A DNA stretch of 64,000 bases. It comes from Paragordius varius. Lineage: Eukaryota > Nematomorpha. The position numbers and the translations under genes were made by a program. This document shows, piece by piece, positions 10,736 to 21,811 of this stretch. The stretch lies in contig OZ176057.1 of assembly GCA_964247055.1 (NCBI GenBank), positions 1,178,001-1,242,000 of the forward strand, read 5' to 3'. The notes below the pieces were generated by a model. That model saw only the letters and a list, made by a program, of their open reading frames with translations. It searched no databases and was not told the DNA's origin. Each line of letters opens with the position of its first letter. The first letter of the stretch is position 1.

Positions 10736-12538
10736 CGTGGACATTTGCTAGCCCACCCATTAATTTTAAACCATTTGTAAATTTATTTTTTGCGGTTTAT
10801 ATAAAAAAATTTCTACAAAATTCTGTGTCGAGAGTAACAAAATTTTGGTAAAATACTAATCTAAATTATTATCGTAGCTGATGTGAAAGGGCTATTTGAC
10901 ATTCACGATAATAAATAAGATACAGTAAAAATTAAAATTAAACGGACAAAGGCAAAAATATAATGAAAAATATTTTTCAAGACCGGTGTTTTTAAACTTG
11001 ATTATTTAAATAGATCGAGTTATTGATTGCAAAGGATAAAATTGTGTTCTGGTACACAATCGATTACATATTTTACAATTGTTATAATTTATATAAGAAA
11101 AAATGAAGTTTTAAAAATCATGGTCGCCTATTTAAAAAAATATTTGTCCTCACTACATTTTGTTCGCATAATTTACATGCAATCATACCGTTATGTTAAA
11201 TTAAATTATTGTCACATAATGGCAAATATTTTTACTTGGCCTAAAAAATACAGTAGAAATTGAAATTGTACGGACAAACGTAAATAGGTAAATACAAATA
11301 TTTTCAATCGAATGCTGCACATTTTAAAACTCGCCTTTAAAAAAACTCATTGTTTTAAATTGCAAACTATTAAGTAGAGATGTATAATTGATAACACAAT
11401 CAATTTACCATTGTAATAAAATAGTGTTTATGTGTGAAAAAATAAGGTTTAAAAAAGTGTTGTTGCCTTTTAACAAGAAAATATTTGTCTTTACGTTTTG
11501 TCCGTACATCAAATAAATTTTTACTGTAATACTATATTTTGATAGGTTTGAAAGTATAGGTAAGTTGCCCTATCCAATAGCATATGCATCTCTTACACTA
11601 GTTGACAAAACCATATACCTCGTTGGCGGTATAACTTATTACTGTAAAGATCTAAGTAAAACGAATAAGGACAATGTAATAACTTTGAATTCAAACATTT
11701 TCAAATACGATTTTTCACAAAAGAAGTCTACAAAATGGACCTTAATTCGAAAACTCGCAATTCCTGTGGCTTTTCACACTACCATATATGATCCTATAAG
11801 TATAGTAATTATTTAATTAAATCTTACAGCATTTTTTTGTAAAGAAGAACCTTGATTTTTTTCCCATAAACTAATTAATGATTGAGTGTTAGAATTTACA
11901 TTCTTATTTTTTTACTAGAGCGCATGAGTTATAATTAGGATCAAGTCCTTAGAAAAAATATTTGTCTTTAAATTTTTACGTTTTCATTCAATTTTTTTAC
12001 ATTTATAACATAAATTAAATAAACGCTACATCATGAATCCTATTAAAGAAAATACAGACTATCCCTTTTTCACAATATAACTCTATTTTTGAAAAAAAAT
12101 TGATTTATTATAAATTAAAAATTAGAACATTATTAATTTCAAGTATTCTTTATAGCATAGTATCTATATAATGTTTATTTCAAACGAAACATTTTTAAGA
12201 ATTATTATAGCAAAAAATAGAGGGTAATATTTGATATGCAAAAGTACATAATTTATTCTAGAGCAATTTGAACTGTTCAAGGGTAAACTCAAGGTAATAT
12301 GGTATATATTTTGGATTTAATTAAATATTTTTTTTATATTTTAGAAAAACACCTGGTGATTTTGGGAGGAAAATCTGAAATGTTTGATGAATCCATAACA
12401 ACCAATCTTCCCATCAATTTCAAAATAAATGACTCGGTTCAAATTCTATCTTTGCGCAATTATACACTGAAAACTTTGCGAATTTCTATCCCTATATGTG
12501 ATGGTGTATCCTATATTACCTTTTCTAATACAGATTAA
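6963..12538 (+). CDS. Kelch-repeat protein with six visible beta-propeller blades
   Basis: Exons read as 6963-7182, 7687-7885, 9296-9542, about 11548-11799 and 12345-12538 (stop TAA). The translation holds six blade cores in order: KIYILGNCG, YLFIFGGL, KILAIGGL, YIIFAGGC, TIYLVGGI and HLVILGGK. Paired Y/W positions such as VYRYCLDQRVWSKV and IDAYDVIKDEWFPW lie between them, the standard kelch layout. Six blades make a closed propeller used for protein binding. No BTB or BACK domain is seen, so it is a plain kelch protein rather than a cullin-3 adaptor, unless those lie upstream. The ATG at 6963 starts almost inside blade 1, so a 5' exon is probably missing. Phases agree at joins 1, 2 and 4. 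The join 9542/11548 does not fit as drawn: either the acceptor lies 20 nt further on (after GGTAAG) or a small exon is missing. Confidence 0.7.
7250..7487. repeat. MITE family 1, degraded copy in kelch intron 1
   Basis: The right end is recognisable as TTTACGTTTCGTCCGCATAA followed by TTTTTATTGTA. The left end (CCGTAAAATATAAAAAAGG) is weak. A second weak copy spans about 7937-8155, with ATACGGACAAAAAGTAAC at its left. Confidence 0.45.
8165..8208. repeat. TA microsatellite in kelch intron 2
   Basis: An almost uninterrupted run of TA dinucleotides of about 44 bp, with one AA break. Other TA runs over about 20 bp lie near 6663, 9242, 10693, 18893, 19235, 44264, 45710, 48101, 48896, 50681, 51701 and 59119. 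Confidence 0.85.
8969..9238. repeat. MITE family 2 copy just before kelch exon 3
   Basis: The left end is ACCATTTATTCGAATTCAC. The middle has TAAAAATAAATTATGTG. The right end is TTGTTCAAGGGTGAATTTG then a decayed TGTAAATT. A 42-bp TA run follows at once (9242-9283), and kelch exon 3 starts at 9296. Confidence 0.6.
9242..9283. repeat. TA microsatellite touching the 3' splice site of kelch exon 3
   Basis: About 42 bp of uninterrupted AT/TA, ending 12 nt before the exon at 9296. It stands where a pyrimidine tract would normally be. Confidence 0.85.
9617..10430. mobile_element. hAT-like MITE (GGGGTGTCCAAC ends) split by a nested MITE
   Basis: The left part reads GGGGTGTCCAACACGCGGCC. The right part ends GCCATTTGTATTG then AAAACCTC. 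Better copies elsewhere end GTTGGACACCCCTG. Such ends are typical of hAT-superfamily non-autonomous elements. The middle (9693-10246) is a whole copy of another family. Sister copies: about 22985-23250, 24308-24590, 27871-28130, 54277-54570 and a fragment at 54925-54975. Confidence 0.6.
9693..10246. mobile_element. MITE family 3, complete copy (554 bp)
   Basis: The left end is CATTTGCACTTCAAGAGTG with repeated AAGTTGGTCCTT units. The right end is GGACCAACTTGAAGTG followed by GTAGTGCAAATGG. The ends are inverted and flanked by TATA-like sequence. There is no open frame. The inner part matches the copy at 44363-44885 closely, for example TTTTATCAATCAAATCGTAA. Confidence 0.7.
10693..10734. repeat. 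TA microsatellite in kelch intron 3
   Basis: About 42 bp of TA dinucleotides, preceded by AAAATTCTTAA and followed by ACGTGGAC. Confidence 0.85.
10924..11190. repeat. MITE family 1, decayed copy
   Basis: The left end is TACAGTAAAAATTAAAATT followed by AACGGACAAAGGC. The right end is TTTTGTTCGCATAATTTAC. It lies tandem with the intact copy at 11251. Confidence 0.55.
11251..11528. mobile_element. MITE family 1, intact 278-bp copy
   Basis: The left end is TA/CAGTAGAAATTGAAATT followed by GTACGGACAAACG. The right end is TTTGTCCGTACATC then TTTTTACTG/TA. The TA duplication is seen on both sides. The element is 278 bp, the same length as the copy at 46885-47162. Its right end stops about 20 nt before the next kelch exon. 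Confidence 0.78.
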
Positions 12539-12539
12539 A

Positions 12540-15500
12540 TATTATTTTTTATATATAATTATAATTTAAATAAATAAATTAATTAATTAATTTACATATA
12601 TATTATATGTGATATTAATATCTTTGTAAAGAGTATCTTAAAATATAATTGACTCAAATAATTTTTGACAATACCAAATCACCACTAAAAGAGATTATAT
12701 AGGGGTAAACTTTGACCCAAATATAAACCCAAATTTAAGTAATTAATATTATTTAATATAGTAGATTAAATAAAATTTATTTAAATATTTTGAATATCAT
12801 ATTACTAGAAATAGAAATTTTTTTACAAGTGCAAATCATAACAAGACATGATAAAATGCGTAATGTTACGATTTAAAGGATCGTTGTTATAGGGTGTAGG
12901 GCTATTCTATGATTCATAATTTAACGTTACTCAAAACTGCACAATTAATCATCCACTCTGTCGGCTTTCAGCGGGTATTGTGTTTTCTTTTCATATTACT
13001 TATTGGAAAGAATTCAAGTTTCATAATATAATAATGAAAAATATTTTTTAATTTGCATCAAGTTTAATGTTAATTTTTTTAAATCAAAAACACGCAAAAT
13101 TGGCCTTTATGTCAAATATACTTTATTCAATAAACCCTAAATGTTCCGATAAATCACATTTTTTTTCTAAAAAGATAATCATCAGATTATAATACAATGC
13201 TTATGTTAATTGCTTGACATTAATTTTTTATCTATACCATATTTTGAGACATTAGTGACCGTATTTTTAAACATAGATAAATGGCTATAAAATCATACAC
13301 TTGGATAAAACTCATTCCTTTCCGTCCTTTGATACTCGGAACTAATAACCTCGGCCTGTTTAAAATAATATATTTCAGAAAATATTGACTTATTTATATA
13401 ATTTTCATTAGAATAGTGGCATAAATTTGAATTTCCGTTGTTTTTATTAATTCTTAATAACTACCATTTTATTATAATATGGGGCTAGTAGTTACCCCAA
13501 TTTGAATCGAAGAATTAACACAGTCATGATTTTGCTGTAAACAAATGTTTTTTGTAAGCAAACCGTTTATTACCTAAAATTATATAAAATTAAAATTAAG
13601 CAAAGATTAAAATTTTTTTTAACATAATTTAATACAAAAAATTAATGTAATTCAGACTATTAACACTTCGATTCAAAATGGGATATCTAAATACAGATTA
13701 AATTTGAGTTAGGATTTTTTAAAAACTACTTAAGGAACGGTCCTTATTTAATGCTTCTATCCTAAAATTATATAAATATGCCAAAATATCTAAATAATTT
13801 TGTTTGGAAAAAAAATTTCCATAACAAACTACTTCGACGCCATTTTTATTTCACAAAGTTTTTGCAAAATATTGTATTCATTTAATTTTAAGGGTAAATA
13901 AAGCTAATTTTTTATTTAAATTACATCTAACATTGATATAAATAGAAAAAGCGGGTTATTTTGTATTATTTTTCTATTTTATCATTGCACACATGTTCCA
14001 TTGACTAAATTTTTACCTTTCGGTTTTAGCTTAAAATAAGTAATATCAAGTATTTTTAAATAATTTTTTTTATATATTTTGGTTTATTAATGTTATATAA
14101 GTGGAAAATTTTTCCATGGTTTTTGCTTCCTTATATATTTCTTAAAGGTTTTATTTTTAAACAGGCCTGGGGTATTTAACTACCCCAATTTGAATCGAAG
14201 GACTAAAATGAATGTGTTGTCAAGTGTTAAATTAATCCTTTTTTGCGAAAAAAAGTTCCATAGTTTGGATAAAAATGTGTCAAAGTTTCTAAAACTTTGA
14301 TTTGTGCAAGAACTGTAGAATAGTTGTAAAGTATATGGAGAGCCAGATGTTATTAAAAGAATATATTTTCAATGTTAGCTCATTTTTTTATGTGATGTTT
14401 TTAAATATTAGTAAAGTTTTTCTAAAAATTTATCTTCTTTTGTATCCACCCTATTTGAATAGGTTTATTAGCGAAAATTTTATAAATAAACAATTTAATT
14501 CATTAAAGAAGGTTTTATTAACATATAAAGCCTAAATTAGATATAAACAGTTTCCAAAATAATTTTATCCATATTTTAAAATCTATCAAGTGTGCCCTAC
14601 ACCATACTTGCACTGTAAGTTTTACTTGATCATATGATATATTATCACCTCCGAATCAAGTTTTCTTGCTTGACTTAAGTCGCCTAATGTTAAATTTTTT
14701 TTGTCACACAAAGCCATGACTTTAAAAACCTGCTAGTCAAGCCAAAAAAAAATTTTATCACCCCACCCCACACATAATTTTTTAAGAAATATGTGTTGTC
14801 CCATGTTTTTGCTAAGACACAATCGATAAAATAGTGATTTATATGGGAGAATCAACTCTTAGAGCAAATTAATCTTTACAGCCAGGATTCTACAAATTAA
14901 TATTTGATATTAAATGCATACTATGATACAATGCAATTGATTTAATTTGTATTTTTGTATTAATCGAATATATACTATTTTTCGGTCAAAGGCGACTTTT
15001 TCAGCCAAACGCAACATATTTTCATCCAAACACAACAACATGTGTAGTTCGTTTGGATAAAAAATGTTTTTTTGACTGATGCTAAATGTTATATTGTTTA
15101 AAAGATTAGGGTTACCGTAAAAAATAAAAGACAAAATGTTTTGAAAAATAGCCATACTTTAATTGACATTCCCCTTATGATCAATATTTTGACATATATA
15201 TTATTGCGTGTTACCAATTTATATATTTGTTATTTTGAAACACAAAACGATAAACTATAAAAAAATTATAGTTTTAAATTGGTTGTCCTTTTATTTAAAT
15301 ATATTTATCTTGTTATTTTATAATGTTTTGTCTTTATAATTTAATATCGCTGAATTTCACACAATTTAATTGGCTTATAATCTTATATTATAATTTTAAC
15401 AATTGTATAGTAATTATCTTGATGAGGGCTAATAATTTTATTTATATAGAGTCGGTGGACCAGTCCCCGCCTTATTTTATCTAATATATTAAAACACAAC

Positions 15501-15650
15501 ACAATAAATCTTAAATTAATTTAATAAATCCATATATAAATATGATGGAATTATTTATTTTTTAAATTAATATTTAATTTTTTTATAATTGTAACATAGA
15601 TTTATGATAAAGAGGGGCCAAAACGATTTTTGAAACGATAGACAGAAGCC
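12540..15650. other. Gene-free region with GGGGTAGTT-family repeats
   Basis: At 13480-13700 a hairpin is framed by TACCCCAATTTGAATCGAAG and, inverted, CTTCGATTCAAAATGGGATA. A second TACCCCAATTTGAATCGAAG stands at 14183. The segment around 13840-14000, including GCCATTTTTATTTCACAAAG, recurs near 31240 and 32520. About 14990-15160 includes a MITE family 1-like end. No exon is recognised. Confidence 0.5.
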
Positions 15651-15656
15651 AAAAAT

Positions 15657-17133
15657 TTATTTGCACATACAAGTGGCACAGCCTTTGGGGTCGCTTCTAA
15701 AACCACGGGGACATTTTTTGCATCTCAATTTTCGGCAAGGAAACCCTGTAATTAATTAGAAAGCAATTATTTGATACATCATATATTTTATTTCATATAT
15801 TTTTTTGAAATTTTTATTTTATTTAAAATGAATCCTTTTTTTGATGATAGTACCGATTCATTCGATATTTTTTTAATTGATCTTATATATGTTCGCTATA
15901 AATCCAATTTCATTTTCTACCTATTGATACATTTATTGCAAAAATTTGGCTAAATCTATGATAAAATAATTAAAAAGATTCTATTCTCAATTTACAATTT
16001 TTTTATTTTATTTTTAAGTTCTAAAATTTCTTAAATTTTGAAGGGCAAAGATTTTTTACCGCTTCCATCCTGCATCAAAATTGTATGAAGCATATTTTGT
16101 TAAAAATTTAATTTTTGAAAAAATAGGCAATTTTTTAAAAATATTTTTATTTGATACCAAATTTTAGCATATATATCCCGCGATCCTGGCATTTTTGCAT
16201 TTGATTAATGAAAACTAGTCTTTTTTAGAAGAAGTCGGCATCTAAAAATTATTTTTTAAATGTTATTTTGCTTTATGTAGTTTATAATATATTTAGTGAT
16301 ATTACACCAAAAAAATGAAAAATGTGCGCGAATTTCACCATTTTTGATTTAAAGTTCCTAAATAATTTTGAATCAATCGTTCGGACCAAAACCAAAAGCA
16401 CCATAATATATACATTTTCTATCAGTTATATATATATTTTGTGGACACTGTTATAACGGATTGTATAAATTTTAAAATAAAAAATAAGGATGCATGCGCC
16501 CAATTTTTCATTTTGTAAATATATGATTAATTTATATAGAACGTATCAAAATGTTAAAATAGTGTAAACGTCTTCTTTTGAAAAAAAACATATTTCTATT
16601 AACTTTATGTCTAATGTATTATTAGAATTTATTGGTAATAAAGAAATTATAAAATATTACATATGTGTGCGTCAACTGAATTGGAATAATTTAGATTTGA
16701 CACTTTTTTAGCAGAAAAATATTTGTTTTAGTTTTTACGTTCTTTAACTTTTCCACAAATTTTTATATACAGTATGACATTGGTCAATTCACATTATCGT
16801 TAGCCAACTGGTAATACAGTAACGTATGATATAAAACAACATTTTGTCCACAATTAAAACAACAAATTGAATGTTTTAATTGTGGACAAAATTGTTGTAA
16901 TGTCAACAATTGATTAATTTAAACCCCAACTCTACTGTATTGCCATTTGGTATTAATTTTATATAAATAATACCTTTAATCGTATTTCCGCCCACATAAA
17001 CGAATTCTGCACTAACTTCTTTTTCATAGGAACCGGCAACTCTGGCATCGTCTTCATTAGCTGAGACATGGACATTGCTTAATATGGCAAAAATTAAAAA
17101 GCTACAAAAAATAACGGATGCCAAAAAACGCAT
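15657..17133 (-). CDS. Antistasin-like secreted microprotein A (82 aa)
   Basis: Two exons on the minus strand: 17133-16974 (ATG and signal peptide) and 15745-15657. Splice signals are AAAG/GTATTA and TTACAG/GG, phase 1, total 249 nt. The N-terminus MRFLASVIFCSFLIFAIL is a signal peptide, followed by VAGSYEKEVSAEFVYVGGN, a linker shared with the neighbour at 18574. Exon 2 gives a basic six-cysteine end, spaced C-x4-C-x2-C-x10-C-x2-C-x-C with CPRGFRSDPKGC in the middle. This is close to one antistasin/hirustasin half-domain (leech and cnidarian protease inhibitors). Secretion is inferred from the signal peptide; protease inhibition is inferred only from the family, and a toxin or antimicrobial role is not excluded. 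Confidence 0.75.
15746..16973 (-). other. Intron of microprotein A, with a near-perfect hairpin and palindrome-family pieces
   Basis: The intron (1228 bp) contains a hairpin at 16836-16898 with arms of about 27 bp (TTTTGTCCACAATTAAAACA and its inverse) around a nine-base loop. Its 16000-16500 part belongs to the long-palindrome family (ACCAAAAGCACCATAATAT motif). No other exon is seen. Confidence 0.5.
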
Positions 17134-17607
17134 TTTTCGGTGTTAATATATTTTTTTTTTCGTTAAAATTTGAAAAAAATTTAATTTTAAATTATGGAGG
17201 AGATTAAAAAATTATCCAATTTATATGTGGGTAGGGCGTCTCTTTGTAACAAAAAATTTGGAATTAAATCCAAAAGATTTTTTGGCAATTTGGGCAAGCG
17301 ATATCCGAATCAAAAATTATTTTGGACTTAAACACTCCCATTTTATGTTTTGAGGCATTTGGAATCATATATAATTAATATTTTATAACATTTCCGCCAA
17401 ATATGATAATTTAATTAAATTGATCACATAATAATATAAACTCTAAAATTAGACATAAAATAAATTGATAAACATTCGAAAAATACTCTTTTTAAAAGAT
17501 AGCATAAAATCACTCTATAATATCTTTTGATTTTAATAAATTGGCATATTATTATATCCAACTGATAAATTTAACCCCAATCAATAAAAAAATAAGAATT
17601 TTCTTAC

Positions 17608-17806
17608 AGAAATCCAAGTCTCCAAAATTGGGCGCTTTAGGAAGAGGTTCTGATTGAAATTCAATAAACATTTTACATTCCGTGGAACATGTCAAGACAA
17701 TTAAATTAGCCTTAAAGGGTATGACCGCCCTGCCTGTAAAATCCCGTTTATCGCAGAAAGTTAAGGTTTTTTTTGGGTTAATGTATGAAAGCATATCATT
17801 TAATGG
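17608..17806 (-). CDS. Possible orphan exon between the two microprotein genes
   Basis: On the minus strand an open segment starts after a good acceptor (CTTTTCTTCAAAATGCAG) and ends at TTTCT/GTAAGAA. It encodes about 65 residues including KTLTFCDKRDFTGR and LTCSTECKMFIEF, with three cysteines and mixed charged composition. GC is higher than in the flanks, and this carries on to about 17925, where the same frame is interrupted by a TGA. No family is recognised and no partner exon was found. It may be part of an unrecognised secreted protein or a dead exon. The plus strand is also open here but reads less like protein. Confidence 0.33.
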
Positions 17807-18573
17807 TCCTCTGCATTTTGAAGAAAAGTGTGTTTGCAATCCATATCACAAATTATTTTCGGACATCACAGTGGCTCTTCGGTTATTTAAAAAGCTTGTC
17901 CAGCAGGGACAAATATATAAAAATAAAAATTAAACGTGTGTATATTGCCCTCATGTAGTATATATTCCTAGACAGGCTATATATTTTTCAAAAATTTTAT
18001 TTAACATAATGTGCACTATTTATGGTGTAGCTCTTACTACAAAAGTACAAACCACTTTTTTATAAGACTATGAAGCCCTAAAACAAAAGCACCATAAGAA
18101 TCGTCTAAAATATATTTTTCAAGATTATATACATTATCGGGGTTGTTTCAATGATAAAACCATTGCATAATATAGCATGTTTCAAATCATAACCGATAAA
18201 TATTTAACAATAGTGCCATCAAATCTTTTTTGGGTGTTAATCTGGTTTAGTTAAAATTACAAATTTTTATCTTAATCAAAATATAATGTAAACTGATTGG
18301 CTTTAATAGATTATAACGTAAACATGATGACTTTGGGCGCAATTTTTAAAATAATTTGGTATAGGTATATAAAAAAATGATATTGGTTTAGTGCCAGAAT
18401 AATTTAATATAGGTTAATCAATTTAAAATCAATTAAGCTATTGTTTTTATTTAATAATCTTGCTCATTCTGTGCCAATAAGTATTTAAAAATTTGGAAAG
18501 AATGAAGTAAGGGGTATGTCACACTATTTAAATTTTAACTTATTTTTATTTTATTTTCTGCAAAAAATAAATT

Positions 18574-19235
18574 ATGGTTAAATACGTATCTCTGATTAGC
18601 TTTTTGGCCCTTACCAGTTTTGTACTGGTTGTTATCATTCAGACCTCCATAAAACCGGTACACTGTGAACAGAGACGTGTGGTCGCTGGCTCCGTTAACG
18701 TAGATGTTGATGTTGATTTCATTGTGGTTGGAGGGAATAGGATTGATGGTATGAAAAACATAAATACTTTACGCTTTTTTAACGTTTTTTCCCGATTCGA
18801 TATTTAATGAAAGTATCGAGTTTTCTTGAACTCCTCGCCTAATATATCCTTACCTTAAACGAGAAATGACAATCGATTTTATGACAATGCTTTATATATA
18901 TATATATATATATATTAAGCAAAACAGACACATATTTTACATACATAAATTGCTAAAGTAATAGGTATTATATTGAAAATCAACATATCAAATTTTATTT
19001 TTAAAGGCTGACTTGGAATACTATTCAATTATTACCATACAATTTTGAACATCTCACGGTTTTCCCATCATACTCCAACTTAAGGTGCTAACAAAAATAA
19101 CTGTCTATATAACGGGTTTAATAAAATAAAAGTTGGGTGTGTATTTAATAAAATAACTAATTATTTCAAACTATTTTTTATCTCATTAGGGTAAAAGCTA
19201 TAACTATTGTTTACCTAATTAAGTTATATTACTAT

Positions 19236-19280
<45 letters not shown>

Positions 19281-19733
19281 TAATTAATTACATGTACTTT
19301 TTATTTGTCGTAATGCCTATGGCCTTTAAAATCATAGACTATTATTGTTTGAACGGAATTCAATTCTAGTTGAAATACACACCGAATAAATTGGAAATAT
19401 AAGGACAAAATCTATAAATTAAAACACAAATATTTTTCTCAAATCTATTATTGAGTTAATCTTTATTATAACATATTTTGGGATCCAAAATAATGTTAAG
19501 TTTAGAAAGTATGTTACCTTTTTACCAAAATTTGTCTTTTAGTTTTGACTCATTATACGTAACCATTTTTGATTTATAATTTTTCCTTAAACTACAAAGC
19601 TTTTATAATTTTATCATTAAAAATATTTTTAATAGGTCGACTATGTCCTAGGGTACGTTGTCGCAGATGTCCAAGAGGATTTCAAAGTGATCGTTTTGGA
19701 TGCCAAACATGCAGATGCAAAATTAATGGATAA
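18574..19733 (+). CDS. Antistasin-like secreted microprotein B (90 aa)
   Basis: Exons 18574-18748 and 19636-19733 are joined at GATG/GTATGA and TAATAG/GTCG in phase 1, giving 273 nt. A signal peptide (MVKYVSLISFLALTSFVLVV) precedes RRVVAGSVNVDVDVDFIV and GGNRIDG, the same linker pattern as in microprotein A. Exon 2 encodes CPRVRCRRCPRGFQSDRFGC then QTCRCKING, with six cysteines spaced as in A and strong positive charge. The gene points away from A, with 1.4 kb between the start codons, so the two may share control sequence. The duplication is old enough that only the linker, intron phase and cysteine module are clearly shared. Confidence 0.78.
18893..18915. repeat. TA microsatellite in the intron of microprotein B
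   Basis: A short run of about 23 bp of TA. A longer one, interrupted once by TG, follows at 19235-19280. Confidence 0.8.
19385..19565. repeat. MITE family 1, decayed copy
   Basis: Left AAATATAAGGACAAAATC and right TTTGTCTTTTAGTTTTGAC are recognisable inverted remnants. It lies about 70 bp before exon 2 of microprotein B. Confidence 0.45.
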
Positions 19734-20087
19734 AATATATGAATATAAAAACTATAATTGTAATTTATAAGGGAATAATGCAATAAATATAGTTTAGTTT
19801 TTGTGTGAGCGATTATTTGATTAATTATAAATCACCAAAAATATATAATATTTCATCAGTAATACTAGGTACATTATTTTCCCATAAAATTTTACAGTTT
19901 GGGTGTCACCAAATTTAAAATAAGGTTTTAGCGGCTCTTTTTTTGATTTTGGTTTCAAGTGATTCTAATATCTCTTGCATTAAAGAAAAAATTTTTATTT
20001 TTATTGTTTTTTTCGGTTAAATTGTTTTAATATCGAATTAAATTATTAAAACTCGCACAAAGCGTAATTGGGCTTAAAATTGACATA

Positions 20088-20367
20088 GAGTAAAATTGGA
20101 ATTATAAGAACAAAACATAAGAATAGAGAGACAATTATTTTTAAAAAACTATTATACTTTTCGAATCTTGATTTATTTAAACATAACTCATTGTACAAAA
20201 TAGCAAAGTGAAATCGAGAATTATATATTACTATAACAATTATATATTTTACAATTGTAATTAAATAGCTTTTATATGAAAAATATGGATTTGAAAAAGT
20301 ATGGCTATCATTTGAAATTATTATTGTCTTTATATTTGACGTTTTGTCCATATAATTTTAATTACTG
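20088..20367. mobile_element. MITE family 1, 280-bp copy
   Basis: The left end is TA/GAGTAAAATTGGAATTA. The right end is TTTTGTCCATATAATTTTA then ATTACTG/TA. The TA duplication is present, and length and inner sequence (GATTTGAAAAAGTATGG) match the other copies. Confidence 0.72.
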
Positions 20368-21517
20368 TATAAACCAAGATTCGGAACGCGAACTGTATTC
20401 ATAGAGCCACTAATTAACAATTTTCTTCAACTTTTTTTGGTGCAAAAATAGATTTAACTAAACACTTTTCGCACATTTATATGTATGAGGTTTGTAATGT
20501 TTAATTTTACATATCATTTTTAAGATTTTTTTGTATAAATGCCAATTTTTTTTATACATCACTTGTTAATCAGAGTCTTGCTTTTTTACACTTTTTCCAC
20601 ACGTTAAAATCATGCATGTATTTTTATTAAAGAACCCGAATTTTTACAAAAATCATATATAAGAACTATTCGATTTAATCAATTTTAGGGAATGATCGAC
20701 CCACATAGAACAATATTACGGTTTGGAACAAAATTGTCACCATTTTTGTAAAGTATGGAAAGGGTTTCAATGTTAGGATATAATTCAAAAATATATGGTT
20801 TACTATTCTTCTCTAAAAACTTAAAAATAGATTGATCTAGAAAACATATAACTTTGGATATAAAAATAAAAAATTTTTATGGAAGCATTATTAATTCCAA
20901 CATTCTTTAATCAAAATAGATATTGTATTTATTTAAAAAATTATACATTTAGATTTTTTTATTTAATACACTAGTCGACAAATTTGGACATTTTTGAGCA
21001 CCACCACTCAAACTTTTAAATTATGACTAATTTCAGTGTTTTAAAACCGAATGTGAAAAAATTCTTGATCGCAATCAGAATTTTGAAATATTATAGGTTT
21101 TTCCATTTTTCAAAAACCAGAGAAAATCGAAAGAAAATTAAATATAACTTTATAATGAAATATTATAAACTTAATATCATTTAATAAAGCGTTTTAAACT
21201 CTATCTTTTGAATATAAATATGTCATTTAAATATCATAGAAAAAAAAATAGTACGGACTTAAACGTCAAAATTTAGTCTTTTTTTTTCAAGTGAATTATT
21301 AATACGTATAAAAAAATTTTAAAAAAATACTAAAAAAGGCATTCTATGGTTTAAACTTTCGGCTTTTAGATAGGCTATATTTTTTTTGTTAGTTTTCGTT
21401 CTTTTGTGTACTTATTAGGCTTTTTTTCTTGAGTTGGTTCTTACAAAAAATCCTTTATTTATACCTAGTGGATATACTTATTTTTCAAAATTATTGGTTG
21501 TTTTGTATTTTTAATTT

Positions 21518-21811
21518 CAGATGGATGTTGTGTAGCCACCTTTAGTAGAATTTACTATTATGGGATTGGACCATTTGTATTTACCTAATCTTTTTATTCA
21601 ATTTTATTGTAGAATTTATCTAACTTTATTCTGTGAATTGGTTAATTTAACATGTCAATTTGACTGGATTTTGCTAGCAAGTGTCTCTTATCGGGCTTTA
21701 CGATTACTTATTGTTATCTTTGCCATATCTGGCATAATTGGATCGCTTGGGGGATATGCAGAGCTTGTGCAGCCGCCCGGATCTATCACACTATACATAA
21801 ACCCCTTTTAG
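21518..21811. other. Exon-like GC-richer patch of unknown origin
   Basis: After an acceptor-like TTTTTAATTTCAG the plus strand can be read as DGCCVATFSRIYYYGIGP before a stop. A second plus frame gives a hydrophobic 83-residue segment with LLIVIFAISGIIGSLGG. The minus strand also reads DPGGCTSSAYPPSDPIMPD. The patch is less AT-rich than its surroundings, so it may come from a gene or element, but neither strand nor frame can be fixed. Confidence 0.2.

Noticed and set aside
14910-15155. 81-residue minus-strand frame containing LLCLDENMLRLAEKVAF
   Set aside because: Its N-terminal part overlaps a MITE family 1-like end, there are no splice partners, and composition follows AT-rich background.
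16870-16898. Similarity of the hairpin arm TTGTGGACAAAATTGTTGT to the RBBP6 RING codons near 45236
   Set aside because: Only about 19 bases, AT-rich, with one mismatch and different flanks; chance is enough.
17682-17933. 83-residue plus-strand frame (LKGMTALPVKSRLSQKV)
   Set aside because: It is antisense to the more convincing minus-strand exon, starts with GTG rather than ATG, and has no splice partners.
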